DNA of 64,000 nucleotides from Cryptomeria japonica. Its lineage: Eukaryota > Streptophyta > Pinopsida > Cupressales > Cupressaceae. The position numbers and the translations under genes are program-made. Under the pieces are notes generated by a model. It worked only from the letters and a program-made list of their open reading frames with translations, was not told the DNA's origin and did no database searches. The DNA is taken from the NCBI RefSeq assembly GCF_030272615.1, contig NC_081414.1, positions 54,957,636 through 55,021,635 of the forward strand. Reading direction: 5' to 3'. Positions 1-10,550 of the stretch are shown here, piece by piece; the stretch's first letter is position 1, and each line of letters opens with the position of its first letter.

Positions 1-273
1 TCCTTGGGGTCAGTATGCTGTATGATAATTCATGTATATCATATGTATGTATGCATAATTGTTCTTCATTTCCTAATCAAGGAAGGTCACCTAGAAGAAG
101 GGAACACATGTGTCTTTTGAGTCAACATGAGAGAGACCAAAAGAGATCTCAATGCTTTGCATCATCCTCAAGTAGACAAAACTAAGGACAACAAATAGAA
201 GAATGATAATAACACATAGAAGAAGTAACAAAAGAGATCAAGAGAGGAGGAGAGAGTCTGCTACGCTAATGAA

Positions 274-741
274 CTAGTCTAGCACGTCATCCACCCCCCG
301 ATCTTGCTGATCAATATTTCGGGAAGGCAGGAAACATGCTAGAGGAGGAACATCCAACACAGCAGATGGAGCTATCACAAGATCCAAACAAGGGCTATGT
401 TCATGTTCCAAGCCACATTGTTCTTGTCTAGGAGCTAGGATAAGTGATTTAGAAAATTCGTTAGATAAATGGTTATCAACATCAACATATTCATATTCAC
501 TATAAGAAGAAAGAGGAGTAACATTTTCATCATGAATAACATTTTCATCTATACCATCATCAAGATTTATAAAAATAGGATCTTTAACTCGCACAGGATC
601 AAAACCATCATGCATCTTATGTTTAGGAGATTTTGGCTCAATTTTCGGCTGAGGATAAAATGGAATAATACTAGCTAAAGGTGTTTTTAGGGATTGCAAA
701 GTTTGGGAAATAGCTGCACGAGCTCTAAGATGACGCTTTTG
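274..741 (-). pseudogene. C-terminal tail of E1 Gag-protease polyprotein
   Basis: This is in the same frame as the protease part upstream (start of frame near 2613), separated from it by one in-frame stop at 742-744. About 141 residues are free of stops from 699. The sequence is acidic and Ser/Pro rich with no recognised domain. It could be a disordered spacer as found between protease and RT in plant Ty3 polyproteins, or simply the C-terminus of a Gag-PR-only product. The frame ends with TAG at 274. Confidence 0.5.
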
Positions 742-2613
742 TCAGCGTTCACGCGCATAACGATTTCGTCTAGTCTTAGTAGGAAGTTGAGAAGATTGAG
801 GAGGAGGAATGTTCTCATCCTTATCACTTGGGTGTTTAGGTTGTGGTCTCTTAGGTTGGACAATAGGAGAAGAGGAAGGTCTCTTCTCTCTATAAGAGGA
901 AGGAGGAGGAACTGCTCCATATAAAGGAGGAATATCTGGTTTAGGAAGGAGGCCAGGTCCCTCATGACGAGGAGGTATAGGTCTACCTTTAGAAAGTTTA
1001 TTAGACATAGACATAGTCACATCCATAGGGATGGGTTGGGAATCTTCTTGAGGAAAGACATTAGTTTTATCTTTCAAAGGAAGAACTTCCTTCTCAAGAA
1101 TGATAGGAATATCACGTTTTGGTGTTCTAGGTTCACTTAGAGATAGGATCATATCTTTTTTCCACTTTTGATAAGATTTGAAAAGATGATCACTTCGCGC
1201 TGGAAGAGATTGAAATTGTTTAGGCCAAAAATAATCAATAGGAACGCTAGAAGCTCTTTCACCTGGTTTAAAGAGACTATGATTGACAGTAACAACTTCA
1301 CCATTATGGGAAAATTTCAAACACTTGTGAATAGGAGAAGCAATAGCTTTCATGGAAGATAGCCAAGGATAGCCTAGCTTCACACGAAATTGTTCGGATG
1401 ATGGAATAATAGCAAAGCTCACATCAAAGGATTTGTTATGGACCTCAATAGGTAATGTAATAGAACCAATTGCAGGAGAAGAAAATGCATCAAATAATTT
1501 CACAACCACATTTGTTTTGTCATAGATCACTTGATTCAATTGCAAAGTAAAAAGAAATTCTTTAGTAATGATATTAACCATACAAGAAGGATCAATAAGC
1601 ACTCAACGACAAGGTGTATTCTTGACTTTTGCAACTATATATAAAGGACCATCAGGTGCCCTGATAGTTTCATTAGAATCAAAGGTGATGGAAGGTTCTT
1701 TAGGGATTTTCTGCTGTTCCACAAAGTTAATCACATTTGGAGTCATAGACATGAGATCATCAGGTGAGACAGAGGAATCATTAGTATCAATCGCATTAGA
1801 GGTATGAGAAGGTAATGGATCAATAAAAATCAGAAGATTTTGGTTAGGAGGAGCTACAGATGTGTTGCCTTTATCATTCACACCAGAAATAGAGGTAGTA
1901 TTATTATCAATCAAATCTTGAATTTTACCCTTTAAAGCAAAACATTTTTTAGTATCATGCCCAGGATGACGATGAAATTGACAAAAAGATTTGTTATCAA
2001 AATAGGGTGAATTAATCTTTGCAGGATCTATTTTCCTTATAGGAGGAAGAGTAAGAACATTTTGTTCCAATAACTTATTCATAATACTATGCAATGATTC
2101 ATTCAAAGGAGTAAACTTTCTTTCTTTCTTAAAAAACTTAGAAATAGGAGGCACACCTGATGCTACATTCACATTGTTGTTGATGATGTTTTCATTGAAT
2201 TTAATGGACTCTCTGTTCGGTTTAAACTTCCCAAATGGTTGTTGACTACCATCACCCTTATCACCCGGAGCCATAGGATTTGCTTGTTCCATTTGACTCA
2301 CAGTCAGTTGATAATTGTGAAGAGTTGTGCACAACTGTTGGAAAGAAGTAAACTCAGAAAACAGGAGTTTTTCTCTAATATCTTTTTGTAAATTAGAAAT
2401 AAAGATTCTTTGAGTATCATTGTCAGGTACTGGAAAGGAAATTTGAGCATACAAATGCTTATATCTACCAATGAAATCAGTCACTTTTTCTTTAACACCT
2501 TGTTTACAATGCATTAAAACAATCAAAGTAGCTTTAGGACTTATATTGTTTTGAAATTGTTGAATAAAAGCATTTGCAAGTTGTTCGAAAGAAGTAATAG
2601 AATAAGAAGGCAA
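742..2613 (-). pseudogene. Gag C-terminal half, zinc knuckle and retropepsin-like domain of E1
   Basis: From 2613 the frame holds the second half of a retrotransposon Gag (the IQQFQNN and DFIGRYKHLYAQ region), then a CCHC-like knuckle CQFHRHPGHDTKKC near residues 210-225. An in-frame TGA at 1603-1605 follows. Next comes a retropepsin-like fold with LIDPSCMVNIIT at the position of the usual D-T/S-G triad and LGYPWLSSM as the flap-distal strand, then a Pro-rich tail. The active-site triplet here reads D-P-S, so activity is doubtful. The frame differs from the upstream Gag part, implying a frameshift near 2632. Identification as Gag-PR is firm; lineage within Ty3 is not. Confidence 0.8.
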
Positions 2614-3629
2614 TGAGCAATACCATTGTAGGCTTTATCTCTTAATGTTCTAGTAAATAGTTTTGCAAGCAACCTTTGGTCATAAGCAAAATCAGTACAT
2701 ATTGTTTGAAAGGTCTTAACATGTGTTAGAGGATCACCCTTACCATTATAAAGCTCCAAATGCGGAATTTCAACATGTTTAGGGGAGATAGCTCGAACAA
2801 TGTCAAGAGAAAGTGGGCTCGCAACATCAAATGTGGGCACACTAAACTTAGATTGATTCATAGAGGCAATTTGTTGCTGCAAATAAGAAACAGTTTGTGC
2901 AGGATTGTTAATGGTCGCTTCAGTCGAAGAGTTCATATTAGACATGTTAGATTGTGATGGAGGTATTATGTTATTGAAAGAAGGCATTGATTGAGAGTAA
3001 GGTGGCGGGACACTATGATAGTTAGTCATAGGAGATGATTGGAAAATAGGAACACTACAAGGAGTGGAATGGTTAAATGAATTGCCCCCTTGCGTCATGT
3101 TCATTTGTGGAGATGTAATAGGGACACTCATTGAAGGAATGAATGAGGAAGTCGGATTGAATGAAGGAAGAGGGTTGATTGAAGAAGAAGGATTGCCCCC
3201 ATGACTGGTGATCATAGGTGGAATGTTTTGTATTGAAGTAGTCATTATGTTTGATGTAAAAGTAGGTATACTAGCAATAGAAGTTGTCAAAGGGATAGAA
3301 TGATTGACTTGAGTAGGAGGTTGTGTATAGCCTAAAGTTTCGGCACAACTCTTCATAGGCATCACATTTGAATCCACAATGCGTGTAATACCATGCAAAA
3401 TATCAATTCCATTCTTATCACTTTGAACCATACGTTTCAGACCCTCAATTAATGAAAGAGCTTCACTATCAGGGTATTCTTGAGACATCCATTGTCGAAA
3501 ATCATCAAATTGGTTATCCAATTTTGAAAGTTGTTCTACAGAAACCTCATGGAGAGCTTCTTCATCATTAAGAGGACTAGAGGAATTACCCATGTCCTCG
3601 TTAAATAGGCCATTCAAATTAGGTTCCAT
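2541..3629 (-). pseudogene. Gag N-terminal half of E1
   Basis: An ATG at 3629 opens about 330 meaningful residues. The first ~110 are acidic. Then follow ~150 residues rich in Ser, Pro, Asn and Met (disordered), then the start of the retrotransposon Gag domain (ELYNGKGDPLTHVKTFQTIC and KLFTRTLRDKAYN). The Gag domain continues in another frame from about 2632, so a frameshift breaks it; residues after KAYN are out-of-frame read-through. Gag forms the particle that packages element RNA. The start is chosen because it follows the leader and precedes the whole conserved region. Confidence 0.8.
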
Positions 3630-4892
3630 CTCCTCAGTAATTAAACCTTGGAAGGACTTAATTCTAAGGCTTCATCTAACGGGAATAGTGTAAGTAGGAC
3701 TTATTGTTGTAAAACTCATGCACTAAGGAAAGATAGAAGATTTTGAATTTTAGAGGTAGCAAATTTCAATAAAATCAGCCAATCTTCTAGATTTAAGCTT
3801 TTAAATGCAATCAGGACAATCTCCCGAAATTTCGGAAAAAATGTCCGGGACCGTGGCGAACGGAGTGCACACGGTCCTCGCAACTTTTTTCGAAATTTTC
3901 AGGGATGAAAGTTATGATGATTTTAAAGCTAATCTAAAAAAATCAAGTGATTTTACGATTTGTAGATAGGCCAAATTAAAGTTGCATTCTCAAAATTGAA
4001 CCCTACCAAGGTTGTTGAAAAATGCAAAATTTGAATTTTGGAAAAGAGAGGGAAACTGAAATTTTGAATTTTATGATTTTAGAGGGAATACTGAAAGCAA
4101 TGCAAGCTTTGAAATTTAAAAGTTGACTTGATTTCATGCAAAATTCAAATTTGAAAGTGGAAATCAAAGTTGTCGCAATTAAACACTTAATTTCAAAAGT
4201 CACAAACTGCGAAAATTTGAATAAAGCACTGAAATTTTGAATGAATGCCAACACACTTTTCAGATTTAGGATAGTAAGAAACACAATTTTGACACGAATT
4301 TCAATTTCAACAATTTTTGAATGATTATAAGCCTTAATCCAAGCAATCACTAGACCAACTTTGACTTTAATTTTGAAAGTGTTAGAATTGATGAAATCAG
4401 CCAAGATTCTGGATTCTAGCAGAAAAATACAGTAAGATCTAGCTCCCAAAATTTCAAAAAAAATGTCGGAGACAATGGCGCTCGGGGCGCACACGGTCCT
4501 CGTAACTTTTTTCAAAATTTTTAGGGATGAGAGATATTGTGATTTTGTTGCGGAATCCAAAGTTACAGCCTATTTGGAGGTGTTTTGATCAATGAAATCA
4601 TCGGTCAAAGGTTGAATCAAGAGGGTTTTTAAAAATTAGGGTTTTGACACTAAACCACTTAATTTTTAGAATTAAAGCACAAATATGAATTGACAATTTG
4701 CAATAGAAGGGTAGATCTGAAAGAAGCATTAACAATTAAACATTTCACAAGCTCAATTACTAAAAAGAAAATTTAGGGTTTTTTATGCAATTAACCTCTA
4801 AAATTTGCAAAAGATCAAACATGGAAATGTAATTAAGGAAGCAAATTTTTTTTTTTTTTTCAGATCTAACCATGAATAATCAGAATGAGGAT
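3630..4892 (-). other. 5' leader of E1, non-coding
   Basis: This lies between the primer site and the Gag ATG. It is AT-rich with a T tract at 4848-4860. It holds two diverged direct copies of a ~150-nt module (3773-3930 and 4395-4545), annotated separately. A 185-codon open frame (4560 to 4003, minus) overlaps the second copy, but its product is low-complexity Phe/Ile/Lys and resembles no protein I know, so I do not call it a gene. Confidence 0.6.
3773..4545. repeat. Duplicated hairpin module in the E1 leader
   Basis: Two direct copies at about 3773-3930 and 4395-4545 share AATCAGCCAA at their left ends, a stretch ending GCACACGGTCCTCG, and the run AACTTTTTTC. In the first copy GGACCGTG (3848-3855) pairs perfectly with CACGGTCC (3870-3877). 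A third, shorter relative ending in the same GCACACGGTCCTC occurs inside the LTR near 5300. The second copy has lost the left arm of the stem. Confidence 0.7.
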
Positions 4893-4911
4893 GTTCACGT
4901 TGGGTTCACCA
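4893..4911 (-). promoter_or_regulatory. Primer binding site of E1 (tRNA-Trp type)
   Basis: The minus strand reads TGGTGAACCCAACGTGAAC. This matches the complement of the plant cytosolic tRNA-Trp 3' end with one G-to-A change in the first 18 nt. It sits three bases from the presumed LTR edge, as expected for minus-strand priming. Confidence 0.8.
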
Positions 4912-5776
4912 AAATGTAAAGCGGAAAATCGAACCCTAGGTGTTCCCCAACTCCAAGGAGAGAGAAAGGAGGTCACTAAGATTGACGGTTTTCACTTAGG
5001 AGAGACTTTACATTCAAAAGAGGGGTTGAAACTCACAAGATCCAATCCCACACAATACAATATTGAATTCTAAATGAGTTTCAAGGGTTGAGACATCAAG
5101 GATACCCTCTTTTGTAAAGAATGTAGATAGAAGGATTGAACTAGGAGTGTATGTAAAAGTAAGAAAGATTCGCTTATAAACAGAGATAGGGATATGGGAT
5201 GAAGCTATAGACCGGGAATTAGTAGTAAAATGTCAAGATGGTGCTGTTCTGCAAATTTGAACAAAAGTTGACGGGACGATCGTGCCCAGCGTGCACACGG
5301 TCCTCTGAAAAATCCGCGAAATGAAGGGGGATCTGTTCGTCTCTGCACAAGGATTCCAGATCTTCAATTACAGCTGCGTACCTGCAACCTACACACAGAA
5401 AAGAGAGGACGATTAGGCGATTAGGGATTAGGGGTTTGCCTTCAGGTCAAACCCCAGGTTTGGAATTAACCAAGAAATGAGAATGATGTAAATGTAAATG
5501 TTTGTAATGTAATCAAGTATTGATACCTTGTTGTAAGAATGTTTGTATTCTTACATGCGAAGGTGTAATGATGTTGTATGTTGTATGTTGTAGGTGATCT
5601 CCTCTTCAATGGTTGAATCCTTGTCTTGAATGCAACACCTAGCCTTGAATGGAGACTTAGAATGCTCAATTACTTGAAGGAATGCTTGAATGTTTGAATG
5701 TTTGAATATCGCTTCCGCCTCTTGCACACATATGTTTTTTGCTTTTTTTTTCTTTCTCTAGGAGGGGAAATGTAGT

Positions 5777-5784
5777 TTATATAC
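5777..5784 (-). promoter_or_regulatory. TATA box of E1 LTR
   Basis: The minus strand reads TATATAAAC, followed downstream by a C-rich pyrimidine stretch. Its location between iterated U3 repeats and the primer site fits an LTR polymerase II promoter. Confidence 0.5.
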
Positions 5785-5905
5785 TTGTCAATTAGGGTTA
5801 GGAGACTGATTTTTCCGACCTTAGGCCGACCTAGGAGCATTATTTTCCAATTTGCAAACTTGAAGACCTGATGCCCAACAAGAGATCGGGCCCAAAATAG
5901 GGCCA

Positions 5906-6027
5906 GGGACCAGGGCGTTGGGTGCCATGGTCCTAAGGGACCAGGGTGCTAGGTGCCATGGTCCTGAAGGACCAGAGCATTGGGCACCATGGTCCTAAAG
6001 GACCAGGGCGCTGGGCATCATGGTCCC
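5906..6027. repeat. Four tandem ~31-nt units with TGGTCC/GGACCA palindromes
   Basis: Units run 5906-5936, 5937-5968, 5969-5999 and 6000-6027. Each begins GGGACCAGGGCG or a variant and ends GCCATGGTCCTAA or a variant. At each unit boundary TGGTCC and GGACCA face each other over a 3-4 nt spacer, and CCATGG forms a second palindrome. They lie upstream of the TATA box, in presumed U3, so they could be enhancer repeats. Confidence 0.8.
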
Positions 6028-6193
6028 ACTTCCCCGGACAGTAGGGATCAAGGAGGATCAGGCCAAGGTGGAGAAAGATGCAGTTTTTGATGTCATAAAT
6101 AGGTTTCGGGGTCTCCATTCAGGTTCAACATTGCACCACCATCGTGAAGACCCAAATGCAGTCGAAATTGCAAGTGTTGCAATTTTACGATGC

Positions 6194-6196
<3 letters not shown>

Positions 6197-6236
<40 letters not shown>
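6197..6236. repeat. (AT)20 microsatellite
   Basis: An uninterrupted AT dinucleotide run of about 40 nt. Shorter AT runs follow near 6265, 6332 and 6437. Short open frames across it encode only Tyr-Ile repeats and are not genes. Confidence 0.95.
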
Positions 6237-6242
<6 letters not shown>

Positions 6243-6461
6243 GTATATACAACCATGACCAGAATATATATATATATATCTTTTTTTTTAAAGGTATCCA
6301 TTGAATATGTTTTTAAATGTAGGGATATGTATATATATATATCATCCTAATAGGGTTAGGAAGCTTATTTTGAATAATTTTAACACATAAGCATGCAACC
6401 CCTTTTTTTTTTTAACAGCAATACATAGGTCCATGATATATATATATATTTTTGTTTTACA

Positions 6462-9028
6462 ACTTGCAGGAGTGGGTTAAATACTAGCACATTCACTGAT
6501 TTTAGATCTCATTTCCTAGGTGTGAATTATCTTAATATACAGCAATTCAGAAGTTATTATTATTATTTTTTTAAACAGTTATGTAACATATTTTCTACAA
6601 CAATCTACTTTTTTAAATACTAGTTCTTTTTCAGCTATGCCTAAACAAAGTTAAAAGTAACAAATTAGCAGTAAATAAACTTTGCAAGTAAATACTTAAA
6701 CATAATGCATTCCTTTCTTTTTGTTTTAAATTGCAAAAATAAACAAGATAACATAATTCTCTAAGAGACAAAATTTTGATATAGTTTATAGCAACATAAT
6801 AGGCTTCAGAATTTAAATAAAATGTACATTACTTACACAATAGTTAATTACAATGGCCCATATTTACAATGGGTGAAATAATCGAACTGGTCTTTCATTC
6901 TTAATGATGAGGACTTGAATAAAAGAACACATTTCCTTATACAGAGAATAAAAGAAATTAACTTAAAGCTCTTTATTTACATTTTTTTTTGCAACAAATC
7001 ATAGAATTACATTTTTGCTTTTCTACATCTAAATCGAAAATCTGCATCTGAATAAAAATCTACAACTCCTAGATTCTTTTCCCACCAACCTGCATATAAA
7101 ATTTTAGGGCTATGACCATGGGGTGCTCACCTCCCAGCCTAGGCTTACTAGAAGCCACCCCCGAGCTTGGAGAATCAAGACCTAGACAGGATTACAACCA
7201 AGCAACACAACAAGTAAAGGGGAAAATCAACACAACAGACACATCCCTTCCCAAGCTGAAACTCCATCAGAAAATGTGATGTCTTACTAGGGTGGAAGTG
7301 GACCAAGTACCCTAGGGGAGAATTCTTCTAGATAGAACTTATAGCCAACTCATGGCATCCATGAAATCATAACCAAAAATCATCCTTAACCCCTACACCC
7401 TTATGACCCCCAAAAAGGCAAACATGCCATATTTGCTCCCCTTATGACCCCCAAGTGAAATAACACAAAAGAAAAGCAGCAAGGGTCTCATGGACAGACC
7501 CTTGAGATCACTCTCATAATGAGAGCCTCTCACCCTAAGGCCTGTCAAGCTCCTTCCACCCCCAAGACCAATCTATCCTCCCAAGGAAAGGATGGTCTTG
7601 AACACTCCCCAAGCACAACAATACATAAAACATAAATAAGCAAGAAATCACATAGATTTTTACAAGTACAACACAAATAAAGAAATACAACAATTTCCAT
7701 TCAAGCATTCTAGAACATTTTTACATTTACATAAGAGGGAAAAAGTAACACCAACCTTGAACTACCAAGGAAAATCTAGGGGAAAGCTTGATGAAGAGCT
7801 GCCCAATCCTCAATCTTTTTCTGCAAATACTTAGCCCCAAATTTACTATCCCTAAAATTGGTTTTCCTCAAAAAATTTCTCCAAAAATCTCCAAGGATGG
7901 AGAGTGGGTGATTAGCTCACTAAGCTTCCATTCATAGCCTAAGAAGGCCTCTCTCACTCCTTCCAACCTCTTGGATAGAGTGAGGGATCCCCCATTGGAT
8001 TGGTCTTCCCTAGGTCTTACACACTCCCTAACCTAGGTACCTAGAGAAGGGAAATTGAATGGGAAAGAGGGATTACTCCCATCAAGAAGGTTATCCTACC
8101 AAGGATGACACTCCTATAGATGGAATTCGTCCATCTTGGGGAAACCACTTTTTTAGGTGGTTAAACAAGTCCTAAGGGAAGGACACATGGCCAATTTTAG
8201 CCTTCACCCATAGGTACCCCATGAGGCCTAATAGAAATGCTCTAAAATTGACTCTAGGAGTTGATTTGACCCTCAGAAAGTCCACCTAAAGTTAACCTAC
8301 GGGTGAACTCTAAGTTGACCCTCCTTGTGGCTCACTAACCTAGATTTCTTGGTTACTTCAAGGATAATTAGGAGATATAACAATTAACAAAAAATAAAAC
8401 TCTCCAAAAAAAGGTGACATGACAAATTGCCAACACAACATACTACATAGGTGTCAAGTGACACTACAAAATAATTCCACATCATAATACACATGTGGCA
8501 ATTGTCCCTTAAATGATTTAAACAATTCAATAAATACAATTTACACTCATGCAATTGTCCAAATAGACAACCCTAGGCTTGATTCTCCATAATATTTCCA
8601 TAATTAGAATGCACATAGGCCTAGGCTTGATTCTCCATAATATTTCCATGGTCACATGGATAATTTCCTGCACATCTCAATTTAAACATTAGTACTTCCC
8701 AATAGCCTTATATAATATAAAACACATAATTAGAATACAATACATTCATTTTGCACAGACTTGTCATTATAAAATACGATTTGTCACAAATCAAAGCAAT
8801 TCATCATAATCCTCAAAATTTGATCCATTTACAAGATATGCATACATATTTCTAGCATTATAACAAATCCTGAAATTCAGATCATAACATACATCATCAC
8901 AATGTTACCCTAATCTAGGTTCATATAATATTGTATAACCACAAGGCATAGTAATGAAGCATCAATATATATCAATATTACCAAAATTGTGGGACCATAT
9001 AAAGTTCTATATCCATAGTGTGTCAAAA
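6462..9028. other. AT-rich intergenic stretch without recognisable genes
   Basis: There is no open frame of useful length and no retrotransposon protein motif on either strand. Base use changes near 7,100, where it becomes richer in C (for example tracts such as ATGACCCCCAA repeated near 7400 and 7445). It may be decayed repeat DNA. A 30-nt direct repeat at 8572-8649 is the only clear internal structure. Confidence 0.6.
8572..8649. repeat. 30-nt direct repeat, two copies 48 nt apart
   Basis: A 30-nt sequence starting CCTAGGCTTGATTCTCC occurs at 8572-8601 and again, without mismatch, at 8620-8649. The exact identity in otherwise decayed DNA suggests a recent short tandem duplication. Confidence 0.9.
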
Positions 9029-9413
9029 CTAGCATCCATAATAGTTCCAATATGAAAATAGCTGAAGAGATAGGATGGGTCGGGGTAGGGCCTCACACTG
9101 CATCTCATTCTTTGTTGTCATGTTCTCTTGTTTCAGCTTGTTTATCATATCATTAAGAGTTTCTTTTTCATCATTCTCATTTTGCATCTTATCACAAAGT
9201 TCTCTTCTCTTGTTTCTTGTAATAGTAAGATTTTCTTGAAGTGCTTGAATAATATCTTGACCAGCCTTTAGATCAACTTCAAGTTTGATATTTTTCAATT
9301 TTTCTGCATCATAGTCTGAGAGAGCTCCTTCAAGTTGCTTCATCAAATTTTCCATCTCTACCGGTGTCAAGATCTTACTCAAGCTATTAGGCTTCTGAAA
9401 AATAGAGGACCAA
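9029..9413 (-). pseudogene. Copia-type internal fragment, coiled-coil N-terminal region
   Basis: This is immediately downstream (on the minus strand) of a tRNA-iMet-type PBS. It gives about 130 residues with strong heptad-like character from ~30 to ~115 (MKQLEGALSDYDAEKLKN and NDMINKLKQEN). No Gag signature is visible before similarity ends near 9029. It may be the start of a copia Gag with an added coiled coil, or a captured coding fragment. Confidence 0.45.
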
Positions 9414-9425
9414 GCTCTGATACCA
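9414..9425 (-). promoter_or_regulatory. Minus-strand primer binding site (tRNA-iMet type)
   Basis: The minus strand reads TGGTATCAGAGC, the standard plant copia primer site. It is separated by two bases from an LTR 3' end beginning at 9428 (plus coordinates). Confidence 0.85.
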
Positions 9426-9427
9426 AT

Positions 9428-10523
9428 TTTTAGGATTCCCACAGATATACTGAGAGGGGGGGTGAATCAGTATCTAACCTACTAAAAGATTTTATTAGCT
9501 TAAAACATGTAGAACATATTAATACTATGTACCGGTAAGCAAAAAGTAATGCAATAAACAGAGATAAAAACAACCACATAAAAAACACACCATAACACAA
9601 GGATTTAAAGAGGAAACCCGGTGTGGGAAAAACCTCGGTGGGATTTGTGACCCACAATATTCACTTACTGGCCAATAAGAGAATATTACTACTACAAGAG
9701 GGGCCTGCACATGCAGGATGGCCAACTACCTAGAGCTCACTACTCAAATACAAAATAAGAAGTCTCACTGACTTACAAAATGGATTGTATAAATCCAGTG
9801 TCTTGTATTGCTTCAAAATAGCATCTATAATGCCAGATCCAGTACCGATTTCTGCTCTGCTTCTTACATAAACCCTTAACCTATAATTTGCGTAATAGGT
9901 TTGCCTTATTTTGTCTAATTACATTTCTCTTCCTTCCTTACAAATGTTCTACAATGATCTCTCTTATATAAGAGTCATTTTATAGCTTGCCAAGTCGGCG
10001 AACAACGATTTTACAAATAATAAAGAAAATATATTACAACAAAAATCTTGTCGGCCTTTGTGCCAGTATGCTACCTTTCACTGTCGGTGTCGATGACCTG
10101 TGTGTTGGTGTAGAGTCTAATCTTGCTAGTGCCGGTTCAATGCCTTACTGGTGTCATAGGATTGTAAGGTTCCCATCAATGAAAAAACCTTCAATCACCT
10201 ACAATGTCTCATTGGAGTGTGCATATGCCAACACTATCCGCAGTAGTATCATCTAATTGTGGGTAAGGTTTCCCAACATTGTTTTTCCCCTTATAGGGTT
10301 TCCACGTAAAAACATTGGTTTTATGTATTGTGGATGTTGTTGTCTTTCTATTTCATGTATTAATCTTTACCAATACTGTAATTAATTGATACACTATCTA
10401 CCGACATTAAGTTTGGTTTACCAGTTTTAACCATTGAGTTTTTGTTAAATTAATTTTAGTTTAAATTCATTTGACAACTGCTTCACCCCCCCTCCCCCTC
10501 TCAGTTGTCTCCGGGACCTAACA
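9428..10523. repeat. Two copia LTR 3' ends arranged head to head
   Basis: Both edges carry the same U5-type end in opposite orientation. ACTGAGAGGGGGGGTGAATCAG at the left (9449-9471) mirrors a pyrimidine-rich block at the right (10477-10505). Both are flanked outwards by TGGTATCAGAGC primer sites (9425 to 9414 minus; 10526 to 10537 plus). Inner marks also mirror: the GTTTCC-containing 'hinge' occurs near 9610-9640 (minus) and 10290-10312 (plus). The total of 1.1 kb is too short for two full LTRs, so at least one is truncated. The exact join is not visible; it lies between about 9,750 and 10,250. Confidence 0.7.
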
Positions 10524-10525
10524 AT

Positions 10526-10537
10526 TGGTATCAGAGC
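10526..10537 (+). promoter_or_regulatory. Primer binding site of C3 (tRNA-iMet type)
   Basis: TGGTATCAGAGC begins two bases after an LTR end (CCTAACA, 10517-10523) and 14 bases before the Gag ATG at 10551. Confidence 0.95.
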
Positions 10538-10550
10538 CTGAGGAGACCCA

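Larger units (their letters stand above)
1..6461 (-). mobile_element. Ty3/gypsy-type LTR element E1 (partial, 5' part)
   Basis: Reading on the minus strand, the order is 5' LTR (6461 to 4915), tRNA-Trp-type primer site (4911 to 4893), a long leader with a duplicated hairpin module, then Gag and a protease-like domain (3629 to 274). The remainder lies left of the window. No RT, RNase H or integrase is visible; positions 1-273 after the last stop are non-coding. That fits either a Gag-protease-only non-autonomous element or an element whose pol lies further left. The right LTR edge is inferred from a TGTAAA/TTTACA inverted terminus and is less certain than the PBS edge. Confidence 0.75.
4915..6461 (-). 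repeat. 5' LTR of E1
   Basis: Next to the PBS the plus strand starts TGTAAAGCGG. A matching TTTACA terminus occurs at 6456-6461, giving a 1,547-nt LTR with a 6-bp inverted terminus. A TATA box lies at 5777-5784 on the minus strand, placing U3 to the right and R-U5 to the left. No second copy is in the window, so the right edge is a best guess. U3 carries four ~31-nt tandem units and a long AT microsatellite. Confidence 0.55.

Noticed and set aside
4003-4560. 185-codon minus-strand frame in the E1 leader
   Set aside because: Low-complexity Phe/Ile/Lys product overlapping one of two diverged repeat copies; the other copy is not open in the same way.
6020-6350. Short plus-strand frames across the AT microsatellite
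   Set aside because: Encode Tyr-Ile dipeptide runs; artefact of (AT)n.
9987-10256. 89-codon plus-strand frame
   Set aside because: Lies in the head-to-head LTR region with no protein similarity; random opening.
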